Assembly: GCA_020722965.1 (NCBI GenBank) | Contig: DYJT01000001.1 | Span: forward strand, 1 to 41,415 | Reading direction: 5' to 3' | Length of the DNA stretch: 41,415 nucleotides | Source: Brachyspira murdochii | GTDB lineage: Bacteria > Spirochaetota > JAAYUW01 | Shown: piece after piece, positions 8,183 through 16,509 of the stretch | Numbering within the stretch: position 1 is the stretch's first letter | How the letters are laid out: every line of letters begins with the position of its first letter | Made by a program: the position numbers and the translations under genes | Notes under the pieces: generated by a model | The model's input: only the letters and a program-made list of their open reading frames with translations | What the model was told of the DNA's origin: nothing | Databases searched by the model: none

Positions 8183-9274
8183 TCAATATATAAAATATGG
8201 TGAAAAGTAAAATTGACTATTTGCAGGGTATAAAATCTTTTTATAAAGAAGATAATTTTCTATAGATTTTATCAACTCTTCTTTTAATCTTATTCTTGCT
8301 TCATGAGTATATGCCCCAATATGTGGCGTAATAATGCAGTTAGGAAGATTAAAAAATTCAGAATTTTCATAACATGGTTCTTCTGGTAATACATCGGTAG
8401 CAAGAATTTTGTTCTTATTATTTTTAAAAAAAACAATTACATCCTCTTTGTTAAATATTTCCCCTCTTGAAGTGTTTATCAAAATTGCATTTTCTTTTAA
8501 ATTTTGTAATAATTTTTTATCAATAATCTTATAAGTCTTATCATATAAAGGGATATGAAAAGAAACTATATCTACCTCTTTAATCAGATCATAAAGTATT
8601 TCATAGTTAATATTAAACTCTATATCTTGATTAATATTTTTAAATTCCGGCAAAAAATCAAATTTACCAGACAATCCTTTTATTGGATCATATAGATACA
8701 GATTCATACCAAAGGATTTACAGAAGTCAGCAATTTTATACCCGATATTCCCATAACCTACTATAAGAATATTTTTCCCATAAATTTCAAAATTTAAATC
8801 CAGATTATCACGCCATTTACCATTTTTTGTTGAATCGTAAAATTGCAAAAGTTTTTTAGTAGATGCAAACATTAATGCTATTGTATGTTCAAATGCGGCG
8901 TTGGTGTTAGCAAGAGGGGTATTTTCTATTTCACAATTTTTGGCTTTTGCGTATTTTAAATCAATGTTATCATAACCAGATCCAGCTCTTAGATAAAGTA
9001 TATTTTCGGGGAAGAGATCTATTATCTGTTTGTCGATAACCGTATATGTCCTAAATATAACTATATCGGGACTTGGAAAATCTGGTAAGGATTTAATAAT
9101 TTTATCCCATTTTACTCTAAAATTTTTATCATAATTTTTTATTGTCTTATAGCCAGAAAAAAATTCAGATAAATCGTAAAAAAGATAATTATCACCTAAA
9201 TAAGAAGCGATATCTTTAGGTAAAGATTCGATAGATACTATAACCTTTTTTGAGGAATTTCTATCTTTAGTCAT
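8183..9274 (-). CDS. D-isomer-specific 2-hydroxyacid dehydrogenase (SerA-like)
   Basis: This NAD(P)-dependent dehydrogenase of the D-2-hydroxyacid family has 363 residues. The Rossmann glycine motif GYGNIG is at 173-178; the catalytic set is present as R270 (NTSRG), E299 (DVLPEEP) and H318 (TPHIGAYT). There is no C-terminal ACT domain, so a regulated classical PGDH is not indicated. Candidate roles are 3-phosphoglycerate dehydrogenase or glyoxylate/hydroxypyruvate reductase. It is the last gene of a minus-strand run, 18 bases after clpX, and a class V aminotransferase begins that run; in Thermotoga a similar dehydrogenase and aminotransferase are neighbours and are assigned to serine synthesis. 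The 78-base gap to the convergent radical SAM gene shows no convincing terminator. Confidence 0.88.
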   Translation of the reverse strand: MTKDRNSSKKVIVSIESLPKDIASYLGDNYLFYDLSEFFSGYKTIKNYDKNFRVKWDKIIKSLPDFPSPDIVIFRTYTVIDKQIIDLFPENILYLRAGSGYDNIDLKYAKAKNCEIENTPLANTNAAFEHTIALMFASTKKLLQFYDSTKNGKWRDNLDLNFEIYGKNILIVGYGNIGYKIADFCKSFGMNLYLYDPIKGLSGKFDFLPEFKNINQDIEFNINYEILYDLIKEVDIVSFHIPLYDKTYKIIDKKLLQNLKENAILINTSRGEIFNKEDVIVFFKNNKNKILATDVLPEEPCYENSEFFNLPNCIITPHIGAYTHEARIRLKEELIKSIENYLLYKKILYPANSQFYFSPYFIY

Positions 9275-9292
9275 CTTAATTCTTTTTCATTT

Positions 9293-10522
9293 TCAACCAG
9301 AAGAATATTTTGTCTTTGACTCAAATATAGGTGGAGCATCTTCTTCTATCATTTTTCTTGTAATGATTATTTTATCTACATCATTCATGGCAGGTGTATT
9401 AAACATAAGCTCTAATAATTTTTTTTCTATTATGGATCTAAGCCCTCTTGCGCCTAACTTTTTATCGATAGACATTTTTGCAATAGCCTTTAATGCATCA
9501 TCTTCGAATATCAATTCTTTCCCTTCTAATTCAAGTAAATATTTGTATTGTTTAATTATCGCATTTTTTGGTTCGGTAAGAATTCTTAATAAGTCATTTA
9601 ATTCGAGTTCTTTTAAAGGGACTACGACTGGCAACCTACCGACAAGTTCCGGTATTAACCCAAATTTAATTAAATCCTCACTTTCAATATTTGAACTTAT
9701 CAATTCATCATTAATTTGAGTGTATTGCCTTTCAAATCCAATAGGAGTCTTTTTAATCCTTCTGGCTACAATTTTGTCGAGTCCAACAAATGCACCCCCA
9801 CAGATAAAAAGTATATCTTTTGTATTAATCTGAATAAATTCCTGATATGGATGCTTTCTTCCTCCTTGTGGAGGAACATTTGCTATAGTGCCTTCGATTA
9901 TCTTTAATAGAGCCTGTTGAACCCCTTCACCCGAAACATCTCTTGTTATCGATGGATTTTCACTTTTTCTTGAAATTTTATCGATTTCATCTATATAGAT
10001 TATACCCTTTTCGGCTGCTTTTAAATCTCCGTTTGCATTTTGAATCAATCTAAGTAATATATTTTCTACATCTTCACCGACATAACCTGCTTCTGTTAAA
10101 GTTGTTGCGTCGGCTATAGCGAATGGGACATTTAAAAATCTAGCAAGCGTTTGTGCGAGTAATGTTTTACCAGAACCAGTAGGACCAACAAGCAGAATAT
10201 TTGATTTTTCAATTTCCACATCACCATTTTTCTTACTATTAATTCTCTTGTAATGATTGTAAACAGCAACAGAAAGTACTATCTTGGCTTCTTCCTGTCC
10301 AATAACATATTGATCTAAGTTATTCTTGATATCAACTGGTCTGATTTTTTTAAAATCAAGATTGTTTTTAGTTATTAAAGACTTTGTCTGTTGATTTATA
10401 ACAAGATCATAGAGAAACTCTATACATTCATCACATATGTTTGCGTTTGTACCAACAAATAATTGCTTTACCTCTTTTGAAGTCTTGTTACAAAATGAGC
10501 ATCTTTTTAATTCGTTTGACAT
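9293..10522 (-). CDS. clpX: ATP-dependent Clp protease ATP-binding subunit ClpX
   Basis: ClpX is the hexameric AAA+ unfoldase that recognises substrates and feeds them to ClpP in the cytoplasm. The 409-residue chain is of normal length. The N-terminal zinc-binding domain has C8, C11, C30 and C33. Walker A GPTGSGKT is at 113-120, the substrate-gripping pore loop GYVG at 146-149, Walker B IYIDEID at 175-181, and the ClpP-docking IGF loop at 261-263. Its ATG overlaps the clpP stop by one base (TAATG), so the two are translationally coupled. It is the fourth gene of the aminotransferase-tig-clpP-clpX-dehydrogenase run. Confidence 0.98.
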   Translation of the reverse strand: MSNELKRCSFCNKTSKEVKQLFVGTNANICDECIEFLYDLVINQQTKSLITKNNLDFKKIRPVDIKNNLDQYVIGQEEAKIVLSVAVYNHYKRINSKKNGDVEIEKSNILLVGPTGSGKTLLAQTLARFLNVPFAIADATTLTEAGYVGEDVENILLRLIQNANGDLKAAEKGIIYIDEIDKISRKSENPSITRDVSGEGVQQALLKIIEGTIANVPPQGGRKHPYQEFIQINTKDILFICGGAFVGLDKIVARRIKKTPIGFERQYTQINDELISSNIESEDLIKFGLIPELVGRLPVVVPLKELELNDLLRILTEPKNAIIKQYKYLLELEGKELIFEDDALKAIAKMSIDKKLGARGLRSIIEKKLLELMFNTPAMNDVDKIIITRKMIEEDAPPIFESKTKYSSG

Positions 10523-11130
10523 TACTTATTCTCTTTCCCTTTACTTTCAATTATCTTATCTATCAAACCATACTCAATAGCAGATTCAGAATCCATAAAA
10601 TAATCTAATTCAATATCTTTCTCTATTTTTTTGATAGATTTCCCTGTATGTTTAGAAAGAATTTCAAGAATTTGATTTTTCATCTTAATCATTTCTTTCG
10701 CCTGTATCTCTATTTCAGATGCTTTCCCCTGAAAACCTCCCCATGGTTGATGTATCATTATTCTTGAATGAGGCAGGGCTGTTCGCTTGCCAGGAGCACC
10801 AGCAGCAAGTAAAACTGCGGCCATTGAAGCTGCTTGTCCTATGCATATTGTGCAAACATCTGGCTTTATAAGCTGCATTGTATCATAAATAGCTAATCCC
10901 GAAGTAACAATACCACCAGGAGAATTTATATAAAGATGGATATCTCTATCTGGATCTTCAGAATCTAAAAATAAAAGTTGAGCTATGACAAGTTTTGCTG
11001 TTTGATCGTTTATTTCATCATCTATAAAAACAATCCTATCTTTTAACAATCTTGAAAAGATATCAAATGATCTTTCACCGGCCGATGTCTGCTCAACAAC
11101 TATAGGTACAAGGTAATTTTTCTCTTTCAT
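10522..11130 (-). CDS. clpP: ATP-dependent Clp protease proteolytic subunit ClpP
   Basis: ClpP is the serine protease barrel that degrades substrates unfolded by ClpX (and ClpA/C where present). The protein has 202 residues, with catalytic S102 in GQAASMAA, H127 in MIHQPWGG and D176 in the LDYFMD segment. The processing region and the MIHQP and INSPGG motifs are standard. A GGAG lies 5 bases before the ATG at 11130, within the end of tig; the tig stop is only 2 bases upstream, indicating coupled expression. Confidence 0.98.
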   Translation of the reverse strand: MKEKNYLVPIVVEQTSAGERSFDIFSRLLKDRIVFIDDEINDQTAKLVIAQLLFLDSEDPDRDIHLYINSPGGIVTSGLAIYDTMQLIKPDVCTICIGQAASMAAVLLAAGAPGKRTALPHSRIMIHQPWGGFQGKASEIEIQAKEMIKMKNQILEILSKHTGKSIKKIEKDIELDYFMDSESAIEYGLIDKIIESKGKENK

Positions 11131-11132
11131 TT

Positions 11133-12497
11133 TTACTCCGTTTTTTCCTCAGGATTATTTAATTTGTTTAACTCTTCATTTAATGTAGCAATATCTTTGA
11201 ATGTATATTTCTTGATTTTTGAGACACCTGCTATCTTAAGGATAAGGTCTTCTGCCTCTTTCCTTTTTAAATAATATTCATAACTTTCTTTTCTTTTTTC
11301 TATCTCTTCATCAATTTTGCTCTTATCTTCAATTTCTTCTTCGAGCTCAAGTTTCAAATCATTCCACATCTGCTCGGTTATCTTAATATCTTTTTCTTTT
11401 GTCAAATTATCGATAATAAGCTCAATCTCTATGTCTTTAATAACAGATGGTCTAATCTTTTTTTTGAATTCATCCATCGATGAATTCGATACTTTTAATA
11501 GCTGTTCAAGTTGCTCACGATTTATACCATAATTTGAAGAAGCATATCTATCAATTGTCCTTTCGACATTATCTTCTATAAGTGAATCTGGTATTTCAAT
11601 GCTTGATATAGATCTAATCTTATCGTATATAAAAGCTAAATTATAATTTTTCGCGAATGACTGAGCGTACTTTCTTAATCTTGTTTCTATCTCTTTTTTA
11701 TATTCTTCTAGATTTTGAGATTTTGTCTTTTCTTTTATAAAATTGTCATCTAACTCTGGTAATTTTTGAATTTTAACAGAATTAATCGTAGCCTCATATT
11801 TTATCTTATTGTTTTTAAATTCAGAAAAAACAACATCATCCTTATATTCGACTTCAAATTTTTTAGTATCACCTTTTTTAAGGCTTAATAGATGATCATC
11901 TAAATTTAGTTTACTCAGATTTTCACCTATTTTTATTGTTCTATCAATTGTCCTTAAGAATTCATCATTCTGGTTAAATGCTTTAATTGTCACATCCACA
12001 TAATCATCATTCTTAATTTCACTATCGACTTCTTCCATTGTAGAATATTGTCTTTTAAGATTATCAAGCTCTAAATCGATATCTTTATCGGTAACTTCAA
12101 TTTCCACTCTTTCTGTCATAACTGTTGATATATCACCTAATTTAATGTTTGGTGGCAAATCGAATGTCAAAGTAACATTCACATCTTTGTTAAAATCAAT
12201 ATCTTTTTCTTCAAAATCGATGTGCGCCTGGGATATTGGAGTTATATTTTCCTTGTCTAAATATGATTTGTATTCATTTGATAATATATCATTCAAGGCA
12301 TCCAATTTAAATTGTTGACCGAATTGTTTTTCTATCATATTTAGTGGTACATGTCCCGGCCTAAACCCTTTCATTTTAATCTTCGGTAAATTTTCTTTGA
12401 GGATCATTCTATACTTTTCTTCAATATCATTTAGCGGAATTGTTACTTTTAATATTCCCTTTGTCTTTTCTTTAGTAAATTCAAATAAACATGCCAT
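11133..12497 (-). CDS. tig: Trigger factor (ribosome-associated chaperone)
   Basis: Trigger factor binds the ribosome at the tunnel exit and shields nascent chains. The 454-residue protein has the N-terminal ribosome-binding domain with GFRPGHVP at 44-51 (the usual motif is GFRxGxxP), a middle FKBP-like PPIase domain around 150-250 ([11 protein letters not shown] onward), and a helical C-terminal chaperone domain rich in lysine and glutamate. The PPIase active-site residues are not well conserved to the eye, as is common. AAGGAT precedes the ATG. It begins the tig-clpP-clpX cassette, a conserved bacterial arrangement, and follows the aminotransferase gene by 86 bases with no clear terminator between them. 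Confidence 0.96.
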   Translation of the reverse strand: MACLFEFTKEKTKGILKVTIPLNDIEEKYRMILKENLPKIKMKGFRPGHVPLNMIEKQFGQQFKLDALNDILSNEYKSYLDKENITPISQAHIDFEEKDIDFNKDVNVTLTFDLPPNIKLGDISTVMTERVEIEVTDKDIDLELDNLKRQYSTMEEVDSEIKNDDYVDVTIKAFNQNDEFLRTIDRTIKIGENLSKLNLDDHLLSLKKGDTKKFEVEYKDDVVFSEFKNNKIKYEATINSVKIQKLPELDDNFIKEKTKSQNLEEYKKEIETRLRKYAQSFAKNYNLAFIYDKIRSISSIEIPDSLIEDNVERTIDRYASSNYGINREQLEQLLKVSNSSMDEFKKKIRPSVIKDIEIELIIDNLTKEKDIKITEQMWNDLKLELEEEIEDKSKIDEEIEKRKESYEYYLKRKEAEDLILKIAGVSKIKKYTFKDIATLNEELNKLNNPEEKTE

Positions 12498-12583
12498 ATA
12501 TTATCCTTATTTTAAATATCTTTAAAAAAATAACCTTTTAAGAAAAAGAAATCAAGAAAAATATAAAGTTATTATCTCAATTA

Positions 12584-13669
12584 TTATTTAAGTTTCCAGA
12601 TTTCTTCAATTAAACCCGTAACTTCTTCTATATCCTTGACGGTGAAATCACCCATATGAGCAATCCTGAAGGTTTTTTCTTTCAAATCACCATAACCATT
12701 TGAAATCATGAAACCTCTTTTACCAAGCTCATCATTCAATCCTTTTACCGATAAGCCTCTGGAATTTGAAATTGTTGTTAGTGTGACCGAGCACCATTGC
12801 TCTTTTTTCGGATAAAGTTCAAAATATTTTTTAGCCCAATTTCTGGTATATTGAGCCATTTCGAGATGTCTTTTAAACCTATTTTCCAGCCCTTCTTTTT
12901 CCAGAATCTTTTTTAGTTGATGCCTTAGAGCAAAATAATGAGAAAGAGTTGGAGTTGATGGATATTGATTGTAAGGTTCTCTTTCTGCGACATATTTATA
13001 AAGTTCGAGTAAATCAAAATAGTAACCTCTATTTTTCACTTTTCTTGCCTTTTCGATCGCTTTAGGGGAAACAGAACAAATTGCAAGTCCAGGAGGCAAA
13101 CCTAATGCTTTCTGCGAAGAGGTTAAACACACATCAACACCAAGTTCATCGGTTTCAATACTAACCCCACCCATAGAAGACACTGTATCCATAAGAACTA
13201 TTATATCGGGATATCTTTTCCAGACATTTGAAAGATCTTTTACAGGATTCATTATACCTGTAGAAGTTTCATTATGAGTAATGGTTACAACATCATATTT
13301 CCCTGTAGAAAGGTACTGTTCAACAATTTCAGGGGTAATAGCTTCACCTGAAGGGGCGGTATAAATATCTGCTGGTATACCGTTACCTACGGCAATCTCA
13401 TACCATCTTTTCCCAAATGCCCCAACAGAAAATATTATGGCTCGCTTTTCAGTGCATGATCTTATTGACCCTTCCATTAATCCTGTGCCTGATGAAGTAG
13501 AAAATAATATTGTATTGTTTGTTTTCATAACTTTTTTCATACCTTCAGCGCACTCTTTTTGCAATTCGGATGCATCTTTTGTTCTATGATAAATCATAGG
13601 ATTGCTCATCGCTTGCAAAACATCTTCTGCTACCTCTATAGGACCTGGAACGAAAAGTTTCTTATGCAT
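12584..13669 (-). CDS. Class V pyridoxal-phosphate aminotransferase (alanine/serine-glyoxylate type)
   Basis: This 361-residue PLP enzyme belongs to the class V group that includes alanine-glyoxylate, serine-pyruvate and ureidoglycine-glyoxylate (PucG) aminotransferases. It opens with the typical FVPGPIEV and RT.DASEL segments; the PLP lysine is K187 in TSSQKALGLPPG, the cofactor aspartate is D161 in LMDTVSSMGG, and a substrate-carboxylate arginine lies in FRIAHMG near the C-terminus. GGAGG lies 6 bases before the ATG. It leads the minus-strand run containing tig-clpP-clpX and the SerA-like dehydrogenase. Two readings are open: a phosphoserine/serine pathway partner for that dehydrogenase, or a glyoxylate-to-glycine step in purine catabolism. 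Sequence alone does not decide between them. Confidence 0.9.
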   Translation of the reverse strand: MHKKLFVPGPIEVAEDVLQAMSNPMIYHRTKDASELQKECAEGMKKVMKTNNTILFSTSSGTGLMEGSIRSCTEKRAIIFSVGAFGKRWYEIAVGNGIPADIYTAPSGEAITPEIVEQYLSTGKYDVVTITHNETSTGIMNPVKDLSNVWKRYPDIIVLMDTVSSMGGVSIETDELGVDVCLTSSQKALGLPPGLAICSVSPKAIEKARKVKNRGYYFDLLELYKYVAEREPYNQYPSTPTLSHYFALRHQLKKILEKEGLENRFKRHLEMAQYTRNWAKKYFELYPKKEQWCSVTLTTISNSRGLSVKGLNDELGKRGFMISNGYGDLKEKTFRIAHMGDFTVKDIEEVTGLIEEIWKLK

Positions 13670-13700
13670 ATATCCTCCAAACTAATTTAATTACAAAAAA

Positions 13701-13728
13701 AATATAATATTTTAATATTATTTTTCAA
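13701..13728 (-). promoter_or_regulatory. Likely sigma-70-type promoter for the aminotransferase-tig-clp run
   Basis: On the minus strand TTGAAA (13728-13723) and TATATT (13706-13701) are separated by 16 bases and lie about 30 bases before the aminotransferase ATG. This is a good match, but the surrounding sequence is almost all A and T. The rest of the 242-base divergent gap (13670-13911) shows no other clear element. Confidence 0.45.
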
Positions 13729-13911
13729 ATATCTTATTTATTTATTTTTATTTTATATAAATTAAATTTAATTAGATAAAAATCCTATTAAAATAACACG
13801 ATTTTTTCAAAATAGATAAAAAAATGACTTTTAAATTTATAATTCTGTAATAAATTAAATTTATAAAGGAAGATTCATTTAAATTTTTAAAATAATTTTT
13901 TAAAATTAAAA

Positions 13912-14826
13912 ATGACCAAAGAAAAATATCTAATTAAAAATAATTTAACAGATAAACAAAAATCATATCTACTTAATATTTTGAATGAGCATGGATGTAA
14001 AAATATCTATTTGCATCATGCTATTTATACAAATTCTGAAAAATTCTCTTTTATTTTACCTGAAAATTATCTTTCTAATAATCCTTCATTCATTTCCGCT
14101 TACAATAAGGCAAATGGTGAATTACATTTTTTCCCATGTGATAATGATGGTATTTCTGATTTTAATTATATACTATATTCCACTAATAATCTATTGGATA
14201 TAGGGAAAGGGATTCAATATCTTGGAACAGATTCAAATACCGCCAAATGGCTTTTTAATAAAAATATTAATCTATTATCAAAATTATTGGAAATGAATGA
14301 ATATTATGTTTATGCTTTAAAAAAAGAGAATTTTATTAAAAAGATAGATTTTTTAGAAGAAAAGATAGTTAAAGAACAAAATATCAAATTTTGCTTTGCT
14401 ACCAGTAAAAAGGATACACTCAAAATGATAAATTTACAGCAAGGTTATCTTTATGAAGAAATGAATTATCCTAAACATTTATTATCAGAAAAATTTGTTT
14501 TTTTAAATCTTTATAAAATAATGAAATTTTATAGATTGTTTTTTATGAAAAAAGAAACTCAAGTCGTTGCCAAATGTGAATGGAACGCGTTTTCTGATAA
14601 AATTTTTCAGATAGGAGGGGTTTATGTAACTCCTTCTTTTCGCAAACAAAATTTCGCCTATACCATGCTTTTTAAGATGTTAAAACATTCATTTACTAAC
14701 CTTGATATGAATGAAGCATCTTTGTTTGTAAGGATGTCAAATGATGGCGCTATAAAGCTTTATGAAAAACTTCAATTCGAAAGATTTAATAAAAATCTTG
14801 TATGGGCAATTTTTAAAACTATTTAA
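13912..14826 (+). CDS. GNAT-family acetyltransferase with uncharacterised N-terminal half
   Basis: The C-terminal part of this 304-residue protein (about 160-304) looks like a Gcn5-related N-acetyltransferase: the acetyl-CoA motif A is seen as VYVTPSFRKQNFAYTML (about 238-254), with the R-x4-A version of the pyrophosphate loop, followed by a helix and the motif B-like DGAIKLYEKLQFERF. The N-terminal 150 residues match no domain I recognise. There is no signal peptide or membrane segment. The ATG lacks a nearby ribosome site; an AAGGA occurs about 45 bases upstream, too far to serve it. It precedes fapA by 38 bases on the same strand. The acceptor substrate is unknown. Confidence 0.72.
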   Translation: MTKEKYLIKNNLTDKQKSYLLNILNEHGCKNIYLHHAIYTNSEKFSFILPENYLSNNPSFISAYNKANGELHFFPCDNDGISDFNYILYSTNNLLDIGKGIQYLGTDSNTAKWLFNKNINLLSKLLEMNEYYVYALKKENFIKKIDFLEEKIVKEQNIKFCFATSKKDTLKMINLQQGYLYEEMNYPKHLLSEKFVFLNLYKIMKFYRLFFMKKETQVVAKCEWNAFSDKIFQIGGVYVTPSFRKQNFAYTMLFKMLKHSFTNLDMNEASLFVRMSNDGAIKLYEKLQFERFNKNLVWAIFKTI

Positions 14827-14864
14827 AATTGAAATTATTGATAAATAACCGATAAGGATATTGT

Positions 14865-16508
14865 ATGGGTGTTAAAGACGCGATATTTTTTTTTGATAAA
14901 TCAATCAATGTTAGAAAGATAATAAAACAGATTTTGCAGGACACAAAAAATCAATCTCTTTATCAGCAACTACAAGGTAATTTTTTCTTTGCCGACGAAA
15001 TTATTATTCAAGGTGAAGGAATAGAAAATTATTATCAAGGTGATGATATTTATTATAATGCAGGACTTGGAGGTTTTTGTACAAAGAAAACAGGGTTTAT
15101 TGAATTTGGGGGGATAAAGATAAATGTCGTCGATTGCATTGTTACATTGAAAAATGATCTTTATGCTTACCTTATTTTACCTCCGCTAAACATGAAAAAC
15201 TCTTCCAAACTCTCTGTAAGTTATATATTCAAGGATATAAAAGAAAAAAACATAGTAAATACAGTTTCTGAGGAAAATATCCAGAAGGCATTTGATTATG
15301 CCAAAAAAGGATATGGAATTATAATCTTAATATCAAAGGGAACTGAACCTATTAATGGGAAAGAAGAAGAAATCAAATTATTTTTTGATCTCCATGAGAA
15401 AGCTGGTAAATTGAAAGATGACGGCACAATTGATTTTAAAGAAAAAGAAAAATTTTTGAATGTTAAGGTCAACGATATCCTGGGCGAACTTATTCCAGGA
15501 GTTAAACCTCAAAAAGGTTATGATATCTATGGTAATGAAATTCAACCATTAGTTGAAAAAAGCTTTGGCTATAAAATTGGTAAAAATCTTAAAATAGAAG
15601 GGAATAAAGTACTTGCAGCAATAAATGGTATTATAGAGATAGATGAGTTTAATAAGATTTCTATTTCAAATATCATAAAAATAGAAAAAGATGTTGATTT
15701 ATCAACTGGAAATATAAAATCGGAATCTTCGATTCATATTATGGGTAAAATAAACCCAGGTTTTTTGGTAGAAACATCATCAGATCTTATTGTCGAAGAT
15801 GCGGTTTTCAACTCAAACTTGCACGTTGGTGGTAATTGCATTATACATCATGGTATTACGGGTGAACTTCAAAAAAACAATATTCTTGTTAAAGGTAATC
15901 TCACATGCGAATATATTGAAAATAGTGTAATCAGATGTGAGAAAAATCTTCAGTTTACAAGCTCAATTTTACACTCAAAGATAAATTGCGGGGGCACAAT
16001 TAAGGGCATCGGCAAGGCTATAATAATCGGCGGAGAAATATTTGCATCCCAGGGGATATATGTCAATGAATTAGGTTCAAAACTTGCAGTTCCTACATCT
16101 GTCATAGTTGGAGTCGATATAGAAAGAGAAAATAAGCTTGCCGAATTAAAGCAGCAGGCTATCGCGATTGCATATAAATTAAAACAGGCAAAACTTACGA
16201 TTGGAGAGAATTATTTCAAAGATCCAGAAGGTTTTCTATCGAAATTACCGGATAATAAACTAGATGAATTTGAAAAAAAGATAGATCTCTTTTTCAATCT
16301 TATAGATAAGCAAAAAGATATAGAGCAAAAAGCAAATGCATTAAAAAAATCCATAACATTTAAAGAGGCTGTCGTATCAATAAAAATAAGGATCTATGAA
16401 GGAGTTACAATAAAATTTGGTGAAGAAACTTTTATAAATAAAAAAGAGATGAGTGGTCCAATAACTTTTTATTTTGATGATCAGGAACATAAAATAAAAT
16501 TTAAATAA
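14865..16508 (+). CDS. fapA: FapA / DUF342 family protein
   Basis: This 547-residue protein belongs to the FapA (DUF342) family, called flagellar assembly protein A after work in Vibrio, where it affects polar localisation of a flagellar regulator. The DUF342 core is recognisable through GTEPINGK (159-166), the DGTIDF segment (186-191) and PGVKPQKGYDIYGNEI (211-226). Residues about 255-410 read as a right-handed beta-helix with repeated hydrophobic-valine-glycine strands (LHVGGN, ILVKGN, AIIIGG). The C-terminal 120 residues are lysine-rich and probably helical. AAGGAT lies 6 bases before the ATG. It ends one base from the convergent kinase gene. The function in this organism is unknown; no flagellar gene is in view. 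Confidence 0.88.
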   Translation: MGVKDAIFFFDKSINVRKIIKQILQDTKNQSLYQQLQGNFFFADEIIIQGEGIENYYQGDDIYYNAGLGGFCTKKTGFIEFGGIKINVVDCIVTLKNDLYAYLILPPLNMKNSSKLSVSYIFKDIKEKNIVNTVSEENIQKAFDYAKKGYGIIILISKGTEPINGKEEEIKLFFDLHEKAGKLKDDGTIDFKEKEKFLNVKVNDILGELIPGVKPQKGYDIYGNEIQPLVEKSFGYKIGKNLKIEGNKVLAAINGIIEIDEFNKISISNIIKIEKDVDLSTGNIKSESSIHIMGKINPGFLVETSSDLIVEDAVFNSNLHVGGNCIIHHGITGELQKNNILVKGNLTCEYIENSVIRCEKNLQFTSSILHSKINCGGTIKGIGKAIIIGGEIFASQGIYVNELGSKLAVPTSVIVGVDIERENKLAELKQQAIAIAYKLKQAKLTIGENYFKDPEGFLSKLPDNKLDEFEKKIDLFFNLIDKQKDIEQKANALKKSITFKEAVVSIKIRIYEGVTIKFGEETFINKKEMSGPITFYFDDQEHKIKFK

Positions 16509-16509
16509 T

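Noticed and set aside
9363..9907. Open frames on the plus strand opposite clpX
   Set aside because: They are antisense shadows of an intact clpX with serine/asparagine-rich, low-complexity products and no ribosome sites.
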